DNA from: Saxidomus purpurata
Taxonomy: Eukaryota; Mollusca; Bivalvia; Venerida; Veneridae
Direction: 5' to 3'
NCBI GenBank assembly: GCA_022818135.1
Contig: JAFMSR010000003.1
Location: 10,085,976-10,149,975, forward strand
Length of the DNA stretch: 64,000 nt
Shown: positions 24,751 through 38,598 of the stretch, piece after piece
Layout: each line of letters begins with the position of its first letter
Position numbering within the stretch: the stretch's first letter is position 1
Made by a program: the position numbers and the translations under genes
The notes under the pieces: generated by a model
The model's database searches: none
What the model was told of the DNA's origin: nothing
The model's input: the letters and a program-made list of their open reading frames with translations, nothing else

Positions 24751-25036
24751 TTTATGTTTATTTTATGGTTAAAACTCTACTTTTATTGAGTGTGTTTCTA
24801 GAAAATATCGAAAATCGCGGGAAACGTCATCAGAAAACATAGTGCAAAAGACGTCATTTAAACGACGTCATCGGCATCCAGCATTAATTACGCTCGGCGT
24901 ACTTTTTGACGTAAATCCGGGTTAAAGATTGCAAAACACTTAAAAATAAAAATGGTAATCGACTGTTTCAAAACTGTGGATTATCACTTTTATTTCACTG
25001 AGAAAACTCTATAATTCACTGGAAAACATAAAATAA
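24751..25036. repeat. Inverted repeat around GTTTATTTTATG
   Basis: GTTTATTTTATG at 24756 is mirrored by CATAAAATAAAC near 25028, with AAACTCTA blocks inside each arm in partial symmetry. It adjoins the palindromic element at 24605-24745 and may be part of a larger unit. Confidence 0.4.
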
Positions 25037-26504
25037 ACGCTATTCAAGCGTTAAATGTACCATTTTTGTTCATTTTGTGTATTTCTTCTAGTAAGGGGTC
25101 AGCAGTGCCGGGCGTAAACCGCTGGTTACGTCACAGTTTTGACGTAAACAACACGGACATTGTCCCGCACATTGTTGAACGTCGTACCAGTAAGAGCGTT
25201 TCATTCTTATTTCTATGACTTTTTATGCTAGCGTTAACGAACGTTTTTGTGTTTTAACAGACGCTGAAACCCTCGAGCCCTAATGGGCTCGGGGAACAAC
25301 CATCCATCGGGATTCTGCAGATGTTTAAACACAAATAAACGGGCGTTTAATAATAATAAACGGAAGTTTTGTTTTCAAATACTATTCACTTTTCAATGAA
25401 CAACATCGGGATTTACATGTACCACTCAATAATACAGCTGGCTGCTTTTTGTGTTGAAATTCGAAATTTTGCTATAGTCCTATTTTGTATTGTTTTGTCC
25501 ACAAACCGTAAGTTAAAACGTGTTTCATTTGTTTCGAAATATATCCTGCACACTGTGATCAAATGCTAAAGCTAAACATAAGCCGTATTGACGAGCCTGA
25601 AATTACTTTTCCTTAACTTAATTAGAAGGTAGGCGTTTGATAATTAAATGTTGTAATGATTGACAGCGGAATAACAGAAACTTGCCAAGCACAGTTTACT
25701 ATCTTAGTTGCAACATAAAAAGTTAGACGAATCCATTGACGTAATACTCGGAACTTTTAAGACAGATTCAATGTGAAATAATGATGCTTGAAACATTAAT
25801 GTCATTCAAATGTTTAGTTTTTGCTCATAAATGCAAGATCACACAAATATAACCTACATGAAACCCTAATTTATGAGCGAAACAAGTAAATGTTTTAGTC
25901 TCATGCCATCTAATTGTATTAAAACTACAAAAAGAGATGACAGTAGAACAGCAGCCATATAGATCTACGCCTACAGATGAATGGGACAGACACATGGATT
26001 TGAAGACCCCTAAAGGAGTATGAACATTTGGGGTGTACAAAAGAAAACTTGAAAATGTAAAAAGACACATACATTTGGGTGTATAAAAAGAAGCAAAGGG
26101 GGGGCTAGGGGCGGGGGAACTCCGTACAAAAACATATGGCTCTATCTGGTCATGGCAATTTTGCAATCAATTTTCAAAGGGTCATTATTCCTCTGTTCCT
26201 AAAGCAATTCAAACGGTACTCAATGGGGAATCAATTGTATATAGTATTCTAACACAAGCGGCCGCTTTTCCTATATAAAAATATAGGGAAAAGCCTGTAT
26301 TTTATTTTTCGATAAAATACAGCACGTTTTTCAAAGGACGACGTGCCTTAAATGACGTAACGACGTGACGTGTGTAAACACGGGCGTCCACTCGTATTTC
26401 GCATTTTAAAGTTACAATGATATATATGTACTACTACGCGTTAAATAAAGTTCGGGATTGTTTTACAAAAAAATAACGTGTTAGAATCGAAATAATAAAT
26501 TGTT

Positions 26505-26640
26505 CCCTATATTTTATTGTGAATAAAATAGTCAGTCGTTTGGATGCGAAAATGTAAATCACTCGTGCTCCGTACTCGTGACATAATTACTACGCATCCA
26601 AACTCCTGACTATATTTTATTCAACGATACAATACAGGGA
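26505..26640. repeat. Foldback repeat
   Basis: TCCCTATATTTTATTGTGAATAAAATAGTCAG..GTTTGGATGCG is mirrored by CGCATCCAAACTCCTGACTATATTTTATTC..CAGGGA. The left neighbour 26270-26340 carries similar palindromic TATAGGGAAAAGCCTGTATT text. Confidence 0.6.
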
Positions 26641-27635
26641 GACATTTATTATTTCTTAAATAAACATTCCTACAACGTTTGATTGAAACTGCTTTATCAT
26701 ATATGGCTCCGGACAAAAATTGGACTAAGTTGCCGTGGCAAAAACTGCCACTTGCTTTTAAAAAGGTCATAACCACTGCGGATGAACGACCACCGGATAT
26801 TGGGGCGAAAGTGAGCACAGATAATTAGTTTTCGCGAGGAACGTGTTACAACCGGGGTAAGTTAAAACCCGATTTTCACTCTGATGCATATGATATTGTG
26901 TTTATTTGAGTTTTTTCATATACGATAATGACTGTCCAATCCGAAAATATTCTCGATGTGCAACATAAATATGTTGAAATGTTGAAAATGTCCAAAACAG
27001 ATAGCCTGCTCACTCGAAAAATCTCGACCGTTTGCAAATTATGCCGTTTTATTTGTTAAATCATTAACATATTAATAATCTGTCAAGGGCATATCATTTG
27101 CCTAAAGACAAGATAATAATGTTCAAAATTTCATCATTTTAGACGAGAGTATAGCAAAGATACGGTTCTCGAAACATTTCAATTACTGTACTGGGTATTG
27201 GTTAAACGTGTACTGAGTATTGACGGAGTGAGAGAATTACTGTACTGAGTATTGCATCAAGAAATGAGTAAAAAAATAAGTTTTGAAAAGGGAAATGTAT
27301 ATATTTGTTATCAGTTGAAGGTATTGATTCATAAAGTGTCTTGTTTGGCACAAGTTTTATTAAACATTAATATTTCAAACCATAAAAGTGTATAATAAAC
27401 TGTTTTGTCCGGCGTTTTGAGTATTAGACACGCATGTAACAATTACATTTTGTTTAAATTTCACCAAATAATTATACAGTACCGCACCAGCAATTTAATT
27501 ACTCGGACATGAAGTGACTTTAAATGCTCGCTAGAACTAGTAAACATTTGTCTAAATACGTATAAGTTGTAAGATAAAATGCAGTGTTTTGTTCTAGGTA
27601 ATAAAAATAGCGGAACTTTCTGCCACATCTGCATT

Positions 27636-27673
27636 GTGTGCGTGCGTGCGTGCGTGCCTGCTTGCGTGCGTGC
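27636..27673 (+). repeat. (GCGT)n microsatellite, interrupted
   Basis: GTGCGTGCGTGCGTGCCTGC then TTGCGTGCGTGCG; imperfect GTGC units. Confidence 0.9.
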
Positions 27674-28489
27674 GAGTAACGCAATAAAACAACATTTTTT
27701 ACGAATTCTCCTAAAGTATCGCTACAACATTCATTTTTATCGAAATGTAGATACATATTTGACCCTATGGCCTAGTTTTTTACCCCAGATAACCCATATT
27801 CTAACTCTATCAAGATTTTATAAAGGCTGTCATTCTGACCAAGCTTCATGAATGCAACATGCTTTTAATCAGTTTATTTTCGCGTGATCTTTATTTCGCG
27901 AAACGCATGGTCCTGGTTTATTTCTTTGATTCATGATTCGCGACCTATTGTCCATTACTTTAATCTCGCGAAAACCAAATACTAAAATGAAATAAATAGA
28001 TTCAATATACTACTTAAAATTGGTACAATAATAACATTTAGTAACAAAATTATTAAAAGAATATCAGTTTTTGTGTCGAAGATTTACCTTTGTATCAGGT
28101 GATAATAATCCATTCTCAAACAGTTTTAAAATGATGAATCACACAATTCTTTGAAAAATGATCCCTTAATCCCTACTTTTATCTAAACAATTACGTCAGA
28201 TTGTTCGGTTTGTACAAAATATCATTATCCCGTGTTGATATTGTCAAAGCTGAAATGGACCATCCTTCCCTCAGACATCACACGCTTTGTTCGAAGGGCA
28301 TTCAACGTGAATATAAGCACGTTTAAACACATGCCCGTGATGTGAATTTTCCGGGATGTGTTAATTCAAATTATTTTGTAGAAATAGAATTGATTTTGGA
28401 TATGCAACATATCATACTGTAACTTGAATTGATTTGATCAAAACATTTTAAAATTAATTCAAATAGATACACCAATTAACATAGAATGT

Positions 28490-29032
28490 TGCATACACAA
28501 ATTTTTTCTGGGATTTTATTTGGACCAAAGATGATCCATATGCACACTCAAACTAGAATTCATCAAGTGATTTCGACTAACGGTCATGAAGATTCAATGA
28601 AAAAATGCAACATCTATTGTATACACAAGGGTTTTCTATGATTTGATCCAGTGTCCTAATTTTGATCCCAACATGATTCATATTCTTACTCGACCTAATT
28701 TTCATCCAAGCAACCATACTGACTGAGTTCATGGTCGAATGAAAAATGGAACCTTTGTTGCATACAAAATGTTTTGTCTATGATTTGACCCCGTGACATA
28801 GTTTTTGAAACAATATAACCCATATTCGAACCGACATAGAATACATGAAGGCAGTCGAATGATCAGAATTGATCAAGTGTCCTGAAGATCCAGTGCAAAA
28901 TGCAGTCTCTTTTGCATACAAAAAGTTAAATGTGCATAGACGACACGCAGACGATAGACAGACATACATACGGCGGACACCAGGCGATCACAATTACAAA
29001 CCTTGGGTACTTCGTGCTCTGGTGAGCTAATA
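28490..29032 (+). repeat. HINE-like remnant ending CTCTGGTGAGCTAA
   Basis: Two to three degenerate units are anchored on TGCATACAAAA and GATTTGACCC. They are followed by a decayed GACAGACATACATACGGCGGA stretch and a family A-like end (GTGCTCTGGTGAGCTAA). A detached unit lies at about 27745-27850. Confidence 0.5.
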
Positions 29033-30293
29033 GAACGCTTTTAAAGGCAGCAGAATATTTCTATTACTCATTTTTAATGCCCAATACTCAGTACACGTTA
29101 GTATCAATACTCCGGTACACCAGAAAACAAAATAAACAATACCCAGTACACTAACTTTAGTTACATATGTATTAATATTTTGGCCCCAAAACCACGTTTG
29201 TTGATACAATCTTGAACACTTATGTCTGGTACTTGCGCAAATAAATTGCTCGATTCAGGATATTCAAATCTAAGCACATTTGCAAAATAAAACGGTAAAC
29301 ATTACCAACGGTTGAACTTTTCAAGTGAGCAGGCGATCTTCTTTTTGATATTTTAACATATTAACCGACATTATTTACAGCTCGGGTACACACTGGACTA
29401 AGATAGCCATCGAAGTATCCAAAAACACACAAAGAAACACTAGATAGTGTGTATTAGATTAAATATCGGATTTTAACTTACACCAATTGTAACACGTTCC
29501 TCGCGAAAACTAATTATCTGTGCTCACTTTCGCCCCAATATCCGGTGGCCGTTCATCCGCAGTGATAACTCCTGTGTTTCTAAAGCATTTTAGCAAAAAC
29601 TCAAGAATAACAACTCAATATAGTAATTAGCATTTCCAAAAGGTATGTTTGAAATTTGTCTTTCAAATGTTGTAGATATGGCTCCGGACAGAAATTGCTA
29701 ACAGACGGACGAACAGACGGACGGATGACCAGCACCATATCAAAATGTTCCGATAAAGTATTTTACACTATTTATAAAGAATAATACAAAGCTTCGAAAT
29801 TACAGTGAAACATTGTATTCATATTTTTGAAGTGATATACGGTTAAAATAAACTAGATAAATCAATCCAGCTTTCTAGACAAATGTGTATTTTATTTGCT
29901 GCTGAAACGTTTTGATCATTCTCCGATGATCTAAATATTCATATGCACATTATCATAAACAACTGTTCAAGCCAGGTGAAAAAATATTACAATGTTACAG
30001 TCTTTGACATGAACATTGTAAAATGAGTAAATCTCGTTCTGCATTAATTTTCGCTACTTTGGCGGATTGCCCACTTCGCAAAGTTTTTTTTTTTTTTGAC
30101 AACAGACTCACCTCACAGATTTATATAATTAAAGAATTCCACTTTTTACGAATTCTAATTTTGTACAAATCAGTGCATTCCTGATTTGAAATAAAAACAA
30201 CCTGAATTGAAGCATTTTACATGTAACAAATAGATCGTGAACATTTTCAAATAAAGTCCTTATTTGAAAACGTATGCATTTTAAAATCTTTAC

Positions 30294-30397
30294 CTTCAGT
30301 GGATAGCAGACAACTCTGTACCTTTCTATATTTATGGCCAATATTGTTAACACAGACGCATTTGCCACAACATTCTCCAGAAAAGGCACACACTTAC
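30294..30397 (-). CDS. Class A GPCR exon (TM3 to ERY), isolated
   Basis: 104 nt between acceptor TTTTCAG and donor GTAAAG, both in phase. It encodes KCVPFLENVVANASVLTILA and then INIERYRVVCYPLK. This is transmembrane helix 3 of a rhodopsin-like receptor: the conserved Cys that pairs with extracellular loop 2, a hydrophobic span, the E/DRY motif (here ERY) and the PLK start of the second intracellular loop. It resembles peptide receptors of the secretagogue/TRH type more than amine receptors, but the ligand class cannot be fixed from one exon. No exons for TM1-2 or TM4-7 were recognised on either side, so this is either part of a gene with very long introns or a relic. Confidence 0.6.
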
Positions 30398-31336
30398 CTG
30401 AAAATGTGAAGGTATTCAATATAATTATCTATAAATGTAAATTTACCTTTTTTAGTTATTGCTACACAGCACTTTTTTATATTAGAACATGTATTTTAGA
30501 TAGACAATAATGGTACTATCCATTGCAAAAGTAATTTTCCTTATTATAATTAAAATACCGTTCTTGCATTTGGCCAAAGTAAATCTGTTTAAGTTAGAAA
30601 TCTTATTTTAATGTATGGCAAACCTTACGGTGAATTGTTCAGACACCAGCGACAGAAATACAGTAAGATTCGTAATCTGTACCCAATAAGGACTTTTCCG
30701 AAAGTAAGTGAAATTATATAGATTTCTTTTCCCTACCTCCAAGTTTTTAAAAGCGAAAGACGACGCTAATCAAAATGTTGCAATGCATTATGAAGGAAAA
30801 AACGTTAAATAAGTCTAAATGGAGAGGACATACCAGAAAAAGATAGCAGTATTTATTTGAAGCAGCAGAAAAGGAAAATAATAGTTTATCGTATCGATTC
30901 TTTCTTTACGAACAGTAATAGGGAATGCTTGTAATGGCCTTAACATAAGTTAAGTAGGAAAGAGTTAAACAGGTAACAAAACTTCGCTTTGTTTAAAAAT
31001 TATTGACGAAATAAGACAACAATAAATAAAAGCCGATAAGGTAATAAAAGGAGGTAGGTTATACCTTAATATTTAACACACGTCAGAAATATGTGTCACT
31101 GATCAGTTGTTTGATAGTGCCATTATTCAGAAAACCATAGTGCAAAAAGTTGCATTCAAATACAATGTAGTATTTCTTCTTTTTAGCAACGTAGAAATAT
31201 AATGATTCGGTAAGAAGAAATTTTAACTACTGGAGGCAGTTACTTTTGCCATAGACGATACGATTTCTTTATGATATTTTAAGAAGCACAGAACTCAAAT
31301 CTGTGTCAATTCAATTTTGTCTTAAATGCCCTTGGT

Positions 31337-31383
31337 CCCATTGAGCTCTCTGACAGAATTGAGCTCTCTGACAGAGTTGAGTT
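31337..31383 (+). repeat. 21-bp tandem duplication
   Basis: TTGAGCTCTCTGACAGAATTGAGCTCTCTGACAGAG: two adjacent copies differing at one base. Confidence 0.85.
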
Positions 31384-32339
31384 CCATTTGCACGAATAAC
31401 ATAGCTCATTATTGTATTGGTGATTTTCTAAACAAAAACATGTCCTGTAATCCATTTCTATTAACCCCACGCACGCACAAGTCAATTTAACAACTTGAAG
31501 TCAGATACAAAGAGCTGTATAAAACTAGTTACATTACCAACCTATGCAGTAACAAGCGGCGGCAAAAGGTCCGTTTCGCCGAGTAGAAATATTACTTGTT
31601 AACATAGTCTGATGTGTATTAAGCTTTATGAAAACCGAAATGATACATGAACTGAGTCGTCACACCTATCTCATTTTATATGCATTTATAAAGGAACATT
31701 GTTTTTGTGATTTATCTAGGTCCGTCTGTCTGTAACTTTTCTGTGATTTTATTTACTATAACCTGACTATCCTTTTGCAGTAATAGATAATTAACTGATT
31801 TCGAAGTAGAAGACTTTATTTGAAAGTTAAAGCTTCATAGTCTCAAATGTTTTAAGATTTTTTGTAATGAAGTTTGAACTATAAAGCATGGAAATGTCTT
31901 TTTTTAGGTTTTGCCTCCGGCTGTGATTATACGGTCACCAGCAGATTTATAGAAGTTAAAGTGTAGGTGATTCATGTGACATTATCTAAAATCACAATTT
32001 GAAGAAATTGCCTTGTTACAATTTCTGATCTCACTTAGGGGCATCTCAATGTCTGTCGCGTTTGGCTATAATACGCCTTTACACTTAATTTATACATGTA
32101 CGATATGTCTGTCAAGGTTTTATAATCCCTTCTCTGCGCTCAGTAGCTGTTAGAATAGTTTTAACATCTAGACGATAATCGACACATTAGGTATATTTAG
32201 TCGTACAAATTAAGTTGTCTTTAGATACTCCTTTTCTGCGACTGAAATAATAACAAGAATTACCTTTTATAAAAAGTCGGCGCGCTTTTATGTATATGCA
32301 AGAGATAAATAGCTAGAATGCGTTTCAAATTTCCTGTTA

Positions 32340-32480
32340 GCAGTACGATGGCGCCTTACGTCACAGAGTGAGGAAAAATATGCACTCTGACAGAGACTCG
32401 AACCCTAAACCCTTCGCTGACACTTCTAGCTCTATTTAAAGTAAGCTACATGTAACGGCTCGCTTATACATTTTCCCCAA
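32340..32480 (-). mobile_element. tRNA-related SINE remnant
   Basis: On the minus strand, GTAGCTTACTTTAAATAGAG is followed by the B-box-like GGGTTCGAGTC about 45 bases on. It does not fold as an intact tRNA. Confidence 0.35.
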
Positions 32481-33121
32481 GTTGTGATTATCTCTGTACC
32501 GCCGTAACATGTGCATAAGGAAAACAAACCCAATCCTTGTTTTTTTATGAAATATTTCAATCGAAAAGTTTACAATTATTCACTTGACGAGAAAGTATAC
32601 TATTCTGTACTTAAAATTTACACTAGTTTGGAGGTTACTAGATCTAGATGAACTATATACCTACTTACATTATCAAACAATTAATGAAAGACTGAGTATT
32701 TTATTGATCTTTATCGTGCGGTATTATCCGACTAAACGGTGTCTGACATAGTAAGATTTCAATCCAAAATGTGTCATACATTCTTCTTGTCATTTCATTG
32801 GCTGTAAAAAGGTTGTCAATTTTCCGGTAAAATGCGAGCTTAATACGGCAGCAGCTGTGCTGAAAAATAATTCTTAATAGATTTTATCCATCATATACAA
32901 ACTACATTGTCCACAGCATTGTGTCTGTAGGTCAATTTACTTGAAACATACGAGGTATGAACTTGCTCAAATATTTACCAAATCAAGTTGCTTGCTTTTG
33001 CTTGTGTTATTGTTCTTGTCTATATTTCATGAAAACAATTTTTTGTTTGTTGTTGCTAACTTATTGCTTCTGAAATCTGATCAAATTATAAAAGAAATTA
33101 AAGATGTATGCATTGTTCCAC

Positions 33122-33166
33122 TCTTAAGATCTGATACAATTCCTCTTAAGATCTGATACAATTCCC
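33122..33166 (+). repeat. 22-bp tandem duplication
   Basis: CTTAAGATCTGATACAATTCC occurs twice in direct succession. Confidence 0.85.
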
Positions 33167-35210
33167 CCAGACATGTCCAATCAATTGATATCTGCCTACG
33201 AGCGGCTTTAGAGCAGATTGGTTAGATCAACTTCTCTTCGTAACACTGTCAAAGTGCAGCATCACACACATTTAATTTCGTTGGTGTGTGATGACGTTTT
33301 GTTCTTAGTCAGCTATTATAGTGATTTTCATTGTTCACCCACTTCAGTCCCGGTTGAAGTTACAAACTTTAGGCGACTGGCTCGAATATTTAGTAAATGC
33401 ATGAAGTGTGTTGCATATAAAACTTACGGTGAATAAGATTACAAGGTGCAATGATCATTGGTATGCGTATAGCTTGTTTTCTGTTAGAAAGTATTAACGC
33501 ACAATGATCTGATATTCTACCCGAATTAAGCCTTATGCTTGGCATTCTCGTATTTCATGATTGCTTTCAGTGGAGTTAAACCCGGTGCTTTCGAAAATAT
33601 ATATCCAAAATCCACGATAAATAAATTTTACAATGGAATATTTTAAACTTATTAAACTTATGAAGAAAATGTGTTTATTTGTCATGCCCCTAGAATACAA
33701 TAAATCAGTTACTGTTGTTTATTTAAAAAATCCTCATAATTAAGGTAGTGCACTTTACTTTTCAGTGGGTGGGGTGCACGTTTTATTATTTTTCATTTCT
33801 TCTTTTCACACCAAACTTTATTATCCTAGTTGGGATGTCATTATCTTGTAGTATACTTACACAAGTAGTTCTTATTATGAGGAACGGATACATTTTGACA
33901 TATTATCTTGCTCGTTGACAAACAAAGACTGTGTGACAGAAACAGTAGAAATAAAGGAACTAAAACATAAGTTAACACCACTGTCAACAAACTCTTGTTT
34001 CACTTTTATGTATCAAATACATACTTTAGAAAATATATGTTAAAACATGACGGGTGCTTGATTAATCTTAAAACAGATATGCAGAAAGAAATATGAAATT
34101 ATGCAGACGATTTGAATTTCGCATTTACCAATTGTATGAGGAGATATATTACTTGCTTTTATCTTAACGATATAATGGTTTTGATGGCTCTCTCTACAAA
34201 TCTCTACAAATTGCATTATTCTAATGCTGAATCAGACAAAACCCGTAGAGTTGTTATTGCTTTTGCATCAAATAATCTCTCGTGTTACGTAAATGAAAAC
34301 AATAAACCTCCTGCTCCCAGCGTTCAAACTAACAAGGATGTCATTCGAAACAGTTTTCTTTCACTTGCACATTATCGAGCGGAGTTTAGGAAAAGAAGGT
34401 ACATCAATCAAAAGTAGGACCTCCCGTGCAACATCGGTGCAGAAATGATTCTCTAACTACGAGTGTTTCTTTCAAAACTGAAACTATTACCAGTACTCCC
34501 TATTGTAAAATTATTTATTTGTAGTTTTAATCAAGATTTCACATTTTTCTAAATAATATCCTTCAACTGTTACAACAACAACACTTTATTCTTTATTTGT
34601 ATGTATGTCATAGTTTTGTCTGTTCTGCAAGAAATCCCTTGTCTTCTTCGCCAATGAAATTATTTTAAGTCGTTACTTAAACCTGTATCTGTATCATGGA
34701 ATATGAGGTTATACTGCATAAACCCGGCTCTTGTGACGTTGGTTTATGCAAAAACAGCCTAGGGTTACGGTGATAATATCAGAGTATTGCAAGCTATCAG
34801 ATAAAAAATTCGCAGATCATTTTCTTCCAAGGTTTCATTAAATTGGGCGTAAAAGTTAATATCCTGGTAATTAAGTTGCATTACTTGATTAAACTGTCTC
34901 ATTAAGGTTTTACTTGGCTTCAGTAATATAGAGTAGTAAGAAAAACATACTGGAAGTCATTTCCGAATCGGTACAGCTAGAAATGGTACATGTATTAAGT
35001 TATGTTTTGCGAAATATGTCAAAGAAATCCACCAAATTTAGTGTGTAATAGGTTGTTATACTATGCTTAAATACATGTTTTGTGATAAAAGGGTGCTTGT
35101 GATACACGAAATGAATGAATTGAAATAATGTTTTCGTTAAAGTTTAAAGCTTCAACATTAAATATGTAAAAATCTACAGTGTACGTTTTGGTTTAGTTTT
35201 AGTTTGGAAG

Positions 35211-35824
35211 CAAGAGCTGTGTTGTCAGGTTGCAAACAATCTAGGAGAAAGGATTGACCCCTTTATTCAGCATTATTCTATATATTTTATAGCGACTTTA
35301 GACGTTACAAAATATAACAAAAACTAATACATGAATAACAGATAATATTAGGATAGTTAACATTTTACTGCACAATACGGAGATATATTGGATAGCGGCT
35401 CGTCCAATATGGTTTTCTCAGCTGGGTACGAGTTATAAAAATCTTTAACTAAAACTCTTAGTTGAAAAGGGACATTAATCTGTAAAAAATCAAAACAGAG
35501 TTATTGGAATTGTTTCCTCAGGTGAAGATGATGAAGGTAAACTTATACTTTGAGCAAGACATTTGACTTTATAAAAATCTTTAACCAAACATTCTAAGTT
35601 AAAAAGGGGCATACATTTGTCAAAAACAAAAACAGAGTTATGGGGATTGTTTTCTCGGGTGTAAAAAGATGGTAAAAATAAACTTTGAGTTTCAAGTTAA
35701 TACCTTTGATAGCATTCAAGATTTTTGACTGTATAAAAAGTTTTAACCAACGCAGACGCCGACGTCGACGCTGGGGCGAGTGCAATGGCCTCCTTATTTT
35801 TCGAATTGTCGAGCTAAAAAGTAT
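35211..35824 (+). mobile_element. HINE-like element, short
   Basis: It starts with CAAGAGCTGTGTTGTCAGG, has about two imperfect units built on AAAAAGGGGCATACATTTG, then GACGCCGACGTCGACGC and the terminal TCGAATTGTCGAGCTAAAAA. Related to family C by its GACGCCGAC stretch and GTCGAGCT end. Confidence 0.6.
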
Positions 35825-36214
35825 ACTCCTCCTTCAGTTCATTGACACGGCCACATTTGTTTATCATACTTCAGTTTGTTATTTCAAGGGAAATGTAAGT
35901 AACTGAAATATCACATTTCTTTATGTCATGTCTGGAAAAGTACGCATGAAAAACTGCAGATCATCTAGACTAGGGTTTCAAAGTAATTAAGTTATCAAGA
36001 AATGAAACTCAAACCCAGACATTTCTAGTATCAAAAGCTGAATGTTAACATTCCTAAGATTAAATTGAAAGAAATCAAATTTCTTAGCGAAGCCGTCTTG
36101 TTTAATATACCAGAACGCCAAAACGTAAATTAGATAAAGTTACAGTGACAGTATTAAACAATTTAAACACATAGTGGTTTAAGCATATGCCTTGGAAGCG
36201 GAAGATCGAAGATT

Positions 36215-36570
36215 TATGTGGGCCTATTACCAGGATTTTTCTGTTGACACAGTAGTTTTGTAGGTCTGTAATTGTATATTCTTCTGTTGACAGTTATGTG
36301 AGCCTTTTGCCGTTTTTTGTCTTTTGGCATACCTACATTTGCATGTGTGCCTATGACCGGTTTGTTTCTTTTGACACGATTATCTGTCTTTATTCTGTGT
36401 AAAATGCCAGGATTTTTCTGTTGACACAGTTATGTGGAACTTTAACCTTTTTTACGTTGACACAGTTATATGAAACTATCATTGGTTTCTATGCGGTCCT
36501 TTCACCCTTTTCTGTTGAAAGAGTTACGTGAGCCTATCATGCTTTCTTCTGTTTATACACAGTTACATGT
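36215..36570 (+). repeat. Degenerate ~40-bp minisatellite
   Basis: Repeats of CTGTTGACACAGTTATGTG with variants (for example at 36240, 36282, 36418, 36454, 36510) spaced by 35-55 bases of related text. Confidence 0.55.
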
Positions 36571-37317
36571 TTACATCTTGTCATCGTATACAAGCAAAGA
36601 TGGTTCATTTGTACATATTAAGAAATTGGCATGGATATTTCCAATCATAGTAGGGATCTTCTTAGATAATCACAAAGACCGGTTCGATGAATAATGGTTT
36701 GTATCTGAGCCCTTGCATCTCATCTTAAACCATCTGAGTATATGTTTATTTACGGTGACGGCAATCTTAAAGCTCTTAATTAATGGCACACGTTTCCTAG
36801 TGACATTAGACGTAGTAAACAGTAGTGTTATAAGCTTTGAGGACAAATATGTTGACGTACAACTTAGAAAATCTTGTTTTCTCGGAGAGTACAATGACGT
36901 ATGAAGAACTTTAGTTGATTGTACGAACCAACCCCGCATCCGTCGGTCCTAGAAGATATTCCATTTACAGAGTCTAAGCATAGCTAAACTCGTTTTATAG
37001 TCAGGTTGTGCTACCTGTAAATACTTGTAAATCTTTTATCTAGATAGTCTAAGGTTGTGTAACTAAACAAAATTATGTTTCAGTTATATGAACGGGATAA
37101 CTATTAGACATTTCTTTTAAGACCGTAAAAAGAAAAACTTACTACAACGAATATGTAATTAAAAAACATACCTATATATTATACAATGATAGCAAAAATC
37201 TAATTTGAAAAAAACTTGATTTAAATCTAACATTTAGTAATTGTTCTTCAGATTAGCTTCAACTCGGAAGTCTGTATATTTACATAAATATTTGCTGTTA
37301 ATAGGATTATATTTGCT

Positions 37318-37817
37318 NNNNNNNNNNNNNNNNNNNNNNNNNNNNNNNNNNNNNNNNNNNNNNNNNNNNNNNNNNNNNNNNNNNNNNNNNNNNNNNNNNN
37401 NNNNNNNNNNNNNNNNNNNNNNNNNNNNNNNNNNNNNNNNNNNNNNNNNNNNNNNNNNNNNNNNNNNNNNNNNNNNNNNNNNNNNNNNNNNNNNNNNNNN
37501 NNNNNNNNNNNNNNNNNNNNNNNNNNNNNNNNNNNNNNNNNNNNNNNNNNNNNNNNNNNNNNNNNNNNNNNNNNNNNNNNNNNNNNNNNNNNNNNNNNNN
37601 NNNNNNNNNNNNNNNNNNNNNNNNNNNNNNNNNNNNNNNNNNNNNNNNNNNNNNNNNNNNNNNNNNNNNNNNNNNNNNNNNNNNNNNNNNNNNNNNNNNN
37701 NNNNNNNNNNNNNNNNNNNNNNNNNNNNNNNNNNNNNNNNNNNNNNNNNNNNNNNNNNNNNNNNNNNNNNNNNNNNNNNNNNNNNNNNNNNNNNNNNNNN
37801 NNNNNNNNNNNNNNNNN
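37318..37817. other. Assembly gap, 500 N
   Basis: Exactly 500 N. It lies 0.8 kb upstream of the Stealth CR4 exon and could hide earlier exons of that gene. Confidence 0.98.
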
Positions 37818-38598
37818 GTTAAATATCAAATCATTTATGTTCTTTAACATTGATTGAAGTTGCTGGTACATGTATGCAATACATTAAAATTTTAGATGTC
37901 TAAGCCAGTGTTTACCCAATGCCAATGCATTATTGACGCCCTTAGGCGAGCGGAGGTAACACGGCCAAAATACAAGTACGTATATTTTCGGGTTTTTACC
38001 ATAATTAATACTTTAAGAGCTCATGAAATATGAAATACGTTAAAAACCTGCCAAGAAAATGAACCAAACTTATTTGGCCATTCAAAGTTTTGAAGAATGA
38101 GTTTTCTAGGGAGAACATGTTTACGCTTTGCTGCAGATAATTTAACAAATTGCTCTCGTTGACATTCAAATGGATGGTGAATTGTATATCTGGTAATTCC
38201 ATTTTGTAAAAGTGATTACCTAATGTTCAGACTTTAAGCTTGAATCCTGAAACTACCCTCTTTTATTAAATACGTATTCAAACATATACTAGCATTTATA
38301 GATACTTTTATCTTGCAGACATAAACTATCAACAGCCGATAAACATTTCATTATGATAAAGAGTAACCAAAGATCTGCCCAAGCCAAACTATCTAAGGTT
38401 TTTCGCCAACCACGGTAACAATATGTACTGCTTGTATAACAACTATAATATATGTCTTCACCATTTACAAGAATCTTACACAGTATGTCGTTGACTTTCT
38501 TTAAATCAAGTCGTGTGACAACATTAAATGTCAATGATAGCTTATGCGTCTTTTGTGATTCTGTTTTATTTATGTTTCTTAATAACTGTTTCTTTCAG

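Larger units (their letters stand above)
24110..26270. other. No gene seen outside the palindromic repeats
   Basis: Open frames are short and unsupported. 24830-25320 has many ACGTCA/TGACGT words and a hairpin CTCGAGCCCTAATGGGCTCGGG at 25271-25292. Confidence 0.5.
26640..29720. repeat. Composite region bounded by inverted arms
   Basis: Three inverted matches nest in order: 26763-26880 with 29461-29571 (AACGTGTTACAA, TCGCGAGGAACG, GGGGCGAAAGTGAGCAC); 27008-27060 with 29280-29335 (GCCTGCTCACT, CCGTTTTATTT); 27185-27255 with 29070-29155 (TACTGAGTATTG). Together they form arms of about 600 bp around a 1.8 kb interior that contains other repeats. It may be a large foldback transposon or an inverted duplication. 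Confidence 0.6.
30398..35210. other. No gene seen upstream of the GPCR exon
   Basis: About 4.8 kb searched by eye on both strands for TM1-2 receptor exons and for Stealth exons; none recognised. The open frames at 32941-33156 and 34112-34417 lack family features. Confidence 0.5.

Noticed and set aside
34112..34417. Frame containing FYLNDIMVL, resembling the Stealth CR2 FIYLNDDVMFG
   Set aside because: Only about seven residues agree, the DD pair is absent, and the flanks do not match CR2.
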